A DNA stretch of 64,000 nucleotides from the NCBI GenBank assembly GCA_031835245.1, contig JAVKOQ010000183.1, forward strand, positions 10,001 to 74,000, given 5' to 3'. The position numbers were made by a program, and so were the translations under genes. Source of the DNA: Balamuthia mandrillaris (taxonomy: Eukaryota; Discosea; Longamoebia; Balamuthiidae). Under the pieces are notes generated by a model that ran no database searches, was not told the origin of the DNA, and saw only the letters and a program-made list of their open reading frames with translations. Shown piece after piece: positions 58,606-64,000 of the stretch (its first letter is position 1; every line of letters begins with the position of its first letter).

Positions 58606-60822
58606 TCAAAAAACCACTGTGTTGGATTTTTGGTTTTTGGGGGTAAGCTTTGGAAGTTCCTCATCTTTCTCTTCAGATTGATCACTATCTTTTGGAACTT
58701 CATCATCTTCATCATCTGCATTTTTTGTTGCAAAATCTTCTTTCAGAACTTTTTGTTTTTTCTTTCAAGCATTTAAGCCTTTTTGCACCTTGTTTCTATC
58801 CAACACAGTGGTTGCTAATAATTTTTGCTAGTAGCAATGAATGAATAAATGAATGAAAGATAGCAAAAGGAAATGTTAACTAAACTTCAATGCTATAGAA
58901 ATCAATGCACTTTAGAAAAGGCATACTTGAATTGCCTGTTGAAAAGCAGTATCTCCAGATAAACCTTGTTTCTCAAAGAACTCTTCATCATACTTGCCAC
59001 TGTTCACCTGATCTTGGACTTCCTCCAAGTGGGCTAAAGGAATCTCTTTTTCAGTATGATACAATTCCAGTTCTTCATGCATAGCTTTTCGACCAATGTG
59101 TTTCCACATCTGCATGTATGCACATTTCATGAGGAAAAGTAGTAGTGACAAGATAGAGAAAGAAAAGATTGCAATGCTGCTTACCAATCTTTTGAAGTTG
59201 GTTACAGAACATTCTTTCTTGGGATTCTCAAGGTGCCTTGCCCATATCTCTTTCAAGGCTCCGATCAAAGTTTCATCTGATAAGGAGCTTGGCATTTTCT
59301 CTCTGAAGTGGTAAGGAGTAAACACCCAGCCCCCCTTCTCTTTGTCCTTCTCCTGAATATAACTCCAAGACTCTGGGAATTTCTGCATTTTATTTGCCAC
59401 TGTTTTCAAACGTCGAACACGATCAAAGGTGAGAGCATTATGGGCATCTTGGGAGGCAATTTGTGAATTCTAAAATACAAAACCCACCCAACAAAAGAGA
59501 GAAAATGAGTAATCATTTCAGAAAGCTTGCCTGCAACCAAATAAGGCCTACCAGATAATGGAACAGCTCCCTTCCTCTGGTGTTTTCGTGAGATGATTGT
59601 ACACAAAACGGACCATATCCCATTCTGTCTCTTGATTGACTCCTTTGGACAACACCAGGTTGTCCCAGGCAGACAACTTCCAAGAAATATGAGTAAGTCA
59701 CCTTGTTAAAAAACAGAAAAAGCAACAGAAAACTCCAAGGTATTGTACCTTGTCCAAGGCAGCCACACTTAGAAGTTGTTTGCCATCAAATGGCAGCACT
59801 TTGGCCCTCCAAGTTATCAGCTTTGGGGAGTTTTCACAGTACAATACATGGGCTGCTGCATATCGATGGTTACCTCCAAGACATACATATTCTTGTTGAT
59901 TGCTTTCTGGGTGTACCCACAGAGCTGAGGGCAGTTCCATCAATAATAAAGAAGAGCATTCATCAAAAGACAAAATGCTGCCTGAGTTGAATGTGGCCAG
60001 CAGCTTGTTCAACCCCTCCGGTTTTAGAAGTCAATGCCAACATGATAAAACAAACGAAGTTAATGACAGTACAAAGTTAAAAGAACACATGAAAAACTGT
60101 GGAGGGTATTGGCTGTGCCATATGATGCAGCTCAGCATTTCAAGCTGCTGGCCACATTCTACTGGAGGATTTGAAAGGCTGAGCTGTGCCATTCGGTGCA
60201 GCAAATGAGCTGAAGGGCTGATCTGCACTGTACAGCGCAGCCAACACCATCCCTTCAAATAATAATTTGGATGAAAGAAGAGAAAGGGCAAAAGTAGGAT
60301 GGAGCTGGACTGGCCCTTCTCCCTTGAGGAAGAAAGAATAGTGGCCGTTCAGCCATTGACTATAACACAAAAAAATAAAAGCACAAACCTTTCATAGTGA
60401 TAGCTTTCAACGGAACCAAACAAGTTCCCTCCTGAAGCCGAGTTTTACAAAGTTCTGCTACCTCTTTGGTTTCCTTGTTTACGCTATCCGGTGCACAAAA
60501 TAGATGCACAGCTTCCAAGTCGCTCTCACACAAAATCCAATCATTTCTTGTTGGAGCACTACAATAAAAAACCTCAATCACTTACCAGAAAAACCAAAAT
60601 GGAGAGCAAATTGTTTTACCTGTTGGACGGGGAGGAAGATGAGCCTTCATCTGTTTCCAAGAGGTCCGATGGTTGGTTGGAAGAAAGGTTTAACATAGGA
60701 GTTTGTAGTGTTTGCAATTTGTGCGACAAGACAGATTTGGTGTCCTTGGTGGTCCATTGTCCACCAAGGTCCTCAATCTTTTGCCACAGTTCTTTCACTG
60801 TCAATCCCTTGTTGTCCAACAT
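58606..60822 (-). CDS. Protein with ParB-like GGNHR motif, unknown function
   Basis: Exons seen: 60822-60620, 60558-60389, 60015-59749, about 59680-59548, about 59487-59190, about 59125-58928 and about 58765-58606. The N-terminus (LTVKELWQKIEDLGGQWTT) resembles a SAP-like helix pair. The centre has EYVCLGGNHRYAAAHVLY; the GGNHR-Y-AAA helix is like that of ParB/sulfiredoxin-fold proteins, which use this loop for nucleotide binding or cleavage. The C-terminus is acidic (ADDEDDEVPKDSDQ). Exon 4 is uncertain: two frames are open and only one joins exon 5 in phase. A six-T run just before the stop is followed by a long Glu-rich open frame, so the true end may be longer. It lies among mobile elements, so it may be an element gene rather than a host gene. 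Confidence 0.55.
60113..60240. repeat. Hairpin repeat cluster 2
   Basis: Three palindromes: CTGTGCC-ATAT-GATGCAG (60113-60130), CTGTGCC-ATTC-GGTGCAG (60184-60201) and CTGCACT-GTAC-AGCGCAG (60223-60240). The first has the flank of cluster 3 (ATTGG before, CTCAGC after). The third is in reverse orientation (AGGGCTGAT before, CCAACACC after). They lie in the intron 60016-60388 of the GGNHR gene. Confidence 0.7.
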
Positions 60823-60879
60823 AACCACAACAGCAAAAATAAAAAGCAAGGAATATGTATGAACGGTGTGAATGGTTGT

Positions 60880-61310
60880 GCACTTTTGTGACAAAATAAA
60901 ATTTGTTTTTGGTGTTGCTCTCAGAGCAAATAAACTTCTTATTACTACTAAAATTTGTTTTGCTTTTGGCCCTCTTTTTTTTTCTTTCAAATTTCGTTTG
61001 ATTGGTAGTCAAATCGTTGTGGTTTGCTGCAGACTTTGTGGAGGGTAACCAATGACAGAGAGCATCACTGATACAGTGCTGGAAGAAGTGACGACAAGTT
61101 GAAGGAAATTCGAAAGTGTTCTATTCCCATAATAAAGGGGCTTGAATGTGCTATCTTACGTCCAACATCATGATTCTTTCTTTTGAGTTCAACTTGTAAA
61201 AGGACTGTGAAGCATAATGGTTTGTATTGTTCTCAGTTGTCAAATCTGTTTAGCCTGCATTTTGTTTGAAAGAGAGTCCACCATTGCTATTATCCCTTTT
61301 TCTTTTGTTT
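60880..61310. other. Upstream region of the GGNHR gene, nothing recognised
   Basis: About 430 bp of AT-rich sequence with T runs (60971-60985). It should contain the 5' end of the GGNHR gene. No other feature is seen. Confidence 0.45.
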
Positions 61311-61326
61311 TTTCAAGATTAGCACA

Positions 61327-61655
61327 TTGGCTGTGCCATACGGCACAGATAAGCCCTTTTCGGCTCTCTTTTCTTTTGTATGGCTGGCATCAGCTGCACT
61401 GTACGGTGCAGATCAGCCCTTTTGTATAACAGGCATGGGCTGCACCATATGGCGCAGATCAGCCTTTTTTCACAATTTCTTCTTTTGTTTCGCAGGCATT
61501 GGCTGCGCTATACGGCACAGATTAGCCCTTTCCCGCTCTCTTTTCTTTTGTATGAGGGGCATGGGCTGTGCTGTATGGCACAGATCAGCCCTTTTCTGCT
61601 CTCTTTTCTTTTGTATGGCAGGCATTGGCTACACCGTGGAACGCAGATCAGCCCT
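61327..61655. repeat. Hairpin repeat cluster 3: six tandem units of about 63 bp
   Basis: Each unit has a 7-bp stem and 4-base loop, then ATCAGCCCTTTT and a CTCTCTTTTCTTTTGTATGG spacer. Stems: CTGTGCC-ATAC-GGCACAG (61331-61348), CTGCACT-GTAC-GGTGCAG (61394-61411), CTGCACC-ATAT-GGCGCAG (61440-61457), CTGCGCT-ATAC-GGCACAG (61503-61520), CTGTGCT-GTAT-GGCACAG (61566-61583) and a decayed sixth near 61628-61645. Spacing is 63, 46, 63, 63 and about 62 bp. Pair changes T-A to C-G and G-C to A-T keep the stem. Confidence 0.85.
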
Positions 61656-61699
61656 CTTCAGCTCTTTCTCTCTTTCTACTACTGTATGAAAGGCGTTGG

Positions 61700-62015
61700 C
61701 TATCCTTCCTATCCCATATAATCCAAGTGAACAGCAAAAGTTGTAATACACAATACTAAAAAAATTATCTTATTTGTTTATAATACACAATACTAAAAAA
61801 TAGTGAATACAAAAAAATAATATTTTTCCTTTATCAAAAATTCTCCTTTTTGTTTGTATTGTGTTCTTTAACTGCAATTATTGCTTTACAAAATTATTCA
61901 TCAAGCTTTGGATAAGGCCATGAGAGATCCAGAGTCCAGTAATGGGTGCATAGCTCAAAAATCCTCAAATACTGACAAGATTGTAACACTTTGTAGAATG
62001 TATTTACAACTAGGT
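61700..62015. other. AT-rich sequence, nothing recognised
   Basis: Includes a short direct repeat of ATACACAATACTAAAAAA (61747-61766 and 61782-61801). No coding is supported. Confidence 0.5.
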
Positions 62016-62019
62016 TGAT

Positions 62020-62234
62020 GATAAGGAATAAAAGAGTTGATGATGAGACAAGAAGTGTATTCAAAAGAATAGAGGAAGAACAGCGAGAGTGAATCCCCAA
62101 CATTGCTTCAAAGTATAAGAGAAAGGGAAAAGGGAGAAAGGGAGAATGGAAGATGCAAAAGAAAGGAGAGCTGAGGGTCTGGGACGGATCCAACATGAGG
62201 AGTCTTGAGATAATTTTTGGTGATTTTATCAACA
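62020..62234 (-). repeat. LTR-like dispersed repeat, copy 2 (inverted)
   Basis: The reverse complement matches copy 1 (56968-57135) over about 190 bp, with a few indels in a pyrimidine-rich stretch. Its outer end on the - strand reads TGTTGATAAAAT, so it also starts TGTTG. Probable solo LTR fossil of the same family as copy 1. Confidence 0.55.
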
Positions 62235-62560
62235 AACTGAAAAGCTATTATGTTTATGCAGCAGTCTATAGCTAATAGCTAATAGCAGGACCTAAATCAA
62301 AATCTGTCTTAAGCAGAGTAAACTCATCTTAGAAGGAAGAACAATATACTTCTGGCCCTTTTTCAAAGAATGAAATGATTTTTAAATAACAACACAAGGA
62401 ATGACGATGATTATTCATGTCATCATGATGGTATACTGCATGAATAATCAGTATCATGATAGTATACTACATAATCTCAGGCCAGTCACCTGAAGTATCT
62501 TGTGCAGATGAGTAATTTCTGGTGAGCTGTTATCAATAATTTTGTCAAGGGAACAAGCTA
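62235..62560. other. AT-rich gap with short imperfect repeats
   Basis: Contains CAGTATCATGATAGTATAC and a related CATCATGATGGTATACTGC, an imperfect duplication around 62420-62470. No gene seen. Confidence 0.5.
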
Positions 62561-62561
62561 A

Positions 62562-63910
62562 ATCAGTTTTTGGAGGAAGGCAGGTATACTCTCACTCGCA
62601 GTGACCTGATTGAATCTCTTGACCAGGAGATCAATAATCTTATGGTGAAGAAAAAAGGAAGTGCAAATAGTACCAAAGGCGGTCCTACTCCAGGTGCCGA
62701 ATGGTCATATGTAGAGTTTGTTGGATCAGCTCCTTGGTGTGATATGATTACTGCGGAAAGGAATTTCCCTCCAATGGAAACTATAGCTAATGCACCAAGC
62801 TTGGAATACTAGAAGGAAGAAATAGTACAAGGGATATGTTGGCAGTATAACTCCAACCTTTCCAGGAGGACATGGACCAAAGAGACAGTAACCAATCCAA
62901 ACTATTGGCCTACAGTAGAACCAAAGTATAGCTTTGCCAGTCAAGGTAGGGCTGTGGAGGGCAGATTGATTGTAGTGATAGGTAAGGACCTTAAGAAGAA
63001 AAAGGTATTTGAGAGGATCTTCCAGCTGGGGCTCAAGCACTTCGGAGTAGAAAAGAAGAATGGCACACAGCATTGGAGAGTTACTTTGGAGATGGCCCAG
63101 GCTGCTGAAGACACTATTGTGGAAAGAGCCAGGCTATATGCTTTTACCTGCTGGTAGGTGGGCAAAGCCCAAATTGAAGAAGCCAAGAATGAGGACAAAC
63201 CACTGTGGAAGCCTAAAGAGCAAAGATATAGCGTGACAGTGGAGGCAGTGAATGCTCTGGGACTTCATTTCAATGCAAAGAAATCAGTGGTGCTAGTACA
63301 AGGAAAGAAGGCTAATGTTCAAGAGTGGAGACTTAAGGGAGAGGCTATGAAACGTGTGAAGGATGTCAAGTACCTGGGACTGTGGTTTGAAGAAAGTGGA
63401 GAATGGACAACTCATGCCAAGGAGAGGATTACCAAGGCCAAGCAAGCCCTTTATAGCTTTAGGCAGTGTGGAGCTATTGCTCAAGTCCTTGGTACACACA
63501 CTGCCCAGATTGCTACAGAGGCTATTATCAAGTCTACTTTGTCATATGGACTATGTATGACTGAACTTTCCAAATCATGGTGGAAGAAGATCAAAGCAGT
63601 ATGGAATGAGACAGCAAGAAGTGTATTGCAAGTTCATCAAAGGACTGTGGCAGGGGTTTGTGGAGCAGAATTGAACTAGTGCCCTGCATGCAATGCTGAG
63701 GAAGAAACTGCAGAACACTTCCTGTTGAAATGTCCAAATCTTTGGGAAGATCACTTTAGAATCTGGAGTGTGGATAATGGAAATGAAGAACAAGTTAGAA
63801 AGCTGATTATGGATGACTGTACAATAATGCTCCTGTTAAGTGGAAAGAAATGCAACAAAGCTCAAGAGATGGAACAATGTAAGCAAAGTTGCAAACGAGT
63901 CTGGAGATAA
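62562..63910 (+). mobile_element. LINE (non-LTR retrotransposon) copy A, internally deleted
   Basis: Two parts lie side by side. The first (62562-63156) is an ORF1-like region with an RRM-type stretch (EGRLIVVIGKDL, GTQHWRVTLEMAQAAED), with an in-frame stop at about 62810. The second (63158-63910) is the end of a reverse-transcriptase ORF: FNAKKSVVLVQGKK, KYLGLWFEESGEWTTHAKER, an ALYSFRQCGAIAQ helix and STLSYGLCMTEL, then after a stop at 63677-63679 the zinc-like tail CPACNAEEETAEHFLLKCP. Endonuclease and RT palm (YADD-type) motifs are absent, so the middle is deleted. The tail CxxC..H..C and thumb fit LINEs. The 3' end continues to about 63910 or beyond. Confidence 0.7.
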
Positions 63911-64000
63911 TGGGCAGCAAGAGTAAGTTGGAAGCATAGAAGTTCTTCTGCATTTTATCAATCTTTTGAAGTAATGTAAAAAAGTAAGGAAAGAGAAGAA

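Noticed and set aside
61327-61655. CRISPR-like array
   Set aside because: The spaced units are repeats throughout, with no unique spacers, in a eukaryotic AT-rich island.
1-64000. tRNA and rRNA genes
   Set aside because: I looked for A/B-box pairs and rRNA signatures by eye and found none I could support; a tRNA scan would be decisive.

Overview
The window is nuclear DNA of an intron-rich eukaryote, most likely a free-living protist; I cannot fix the lineage (an amoebozoan or similar is a guess from the gene set). Evidence for a eukaryote: protein genes split by many short GT..AG introns (mostly about 45-160 bp), eukaryote-only proteins (NF-YC, RBBP6, tuberin, VPS13, VPS55, NOL9/Grc3, RhoGAP, F-box and BRCT proteins) and no operons. 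Genes are packed tightly on both strands.

Layout. 1-0.6 kb: possible last exons of a + gene. 0.7-2.7 kb: F-box/TPR protein (-). 2.8-6.1 kb: NOL9/Grc3-type polynucleotide kinase (+). 6.4-10.7 kb: long Glu/Arg/Gln-rich protein with C-terminal tandem BRCT (-). 10.7-12.8 kb: stalk region of a DRP5/ARC5-type dynamin with no GTPase head (-), possibly spliced into the BRCT protein. 13.1-13.9 kb: VPS55/LEPROT (-). 14.6-17.8 kb: RhoGAP fused to beta-trefoil (fascin-like) repeats (+). 17.9-32.5 kb: a complete VPS13 with about 32 exons (-). 33-34.1 kb: DDIAS/noxin-like zinc-ribbon OB-fold protein (+). 34.6-35.8 kb: NF-YC (-). 36.3-40.6 kb: RBBP6 (DWNN, zinc knuckle, RING) (+). 40.9-48.9 kb: TSC2/tuberin (-). 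49.3-51.8 kb: two divergent signal-peptide proteins.

At about 51.84 kb the character changes sharply. The last 12 kb is AT-rich, lacks the (CT)n tracts that mark the introns to its left, and is full of mobile-element remains: a broken Ty1/copia fossil with one LTR and a primer-binding site matching the anticodon region of initiator tRNA-Met; two LINE copies, one of them interrupted by the copia element and by a second insert of about 0.95 kb; a 200-bp LTR-like repeat present in inverted orientation; and a dispersed family of short hairpin repeats whose stems co-vary. One intron-containing gene, with a ParB-like GGNHR motif, sits among them.

Themes. Several genes serve membrane traffic or lipid transport (VPS13, VPS55, dynamin stalk), growth control (tuberin), Rho signalling, DNA-damage or nucleic-acid work (BRCT, DDIAS-like, NOL9, RBBP6) and transcription (NF-YC), with no sign of co-regulation beyond head-to-head spacing. 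The oddest items are the headless dynamin, its possible fusion to BRCT, the strand-polarised (CT)n intron tracts, and the co-varying hairpin repeats.
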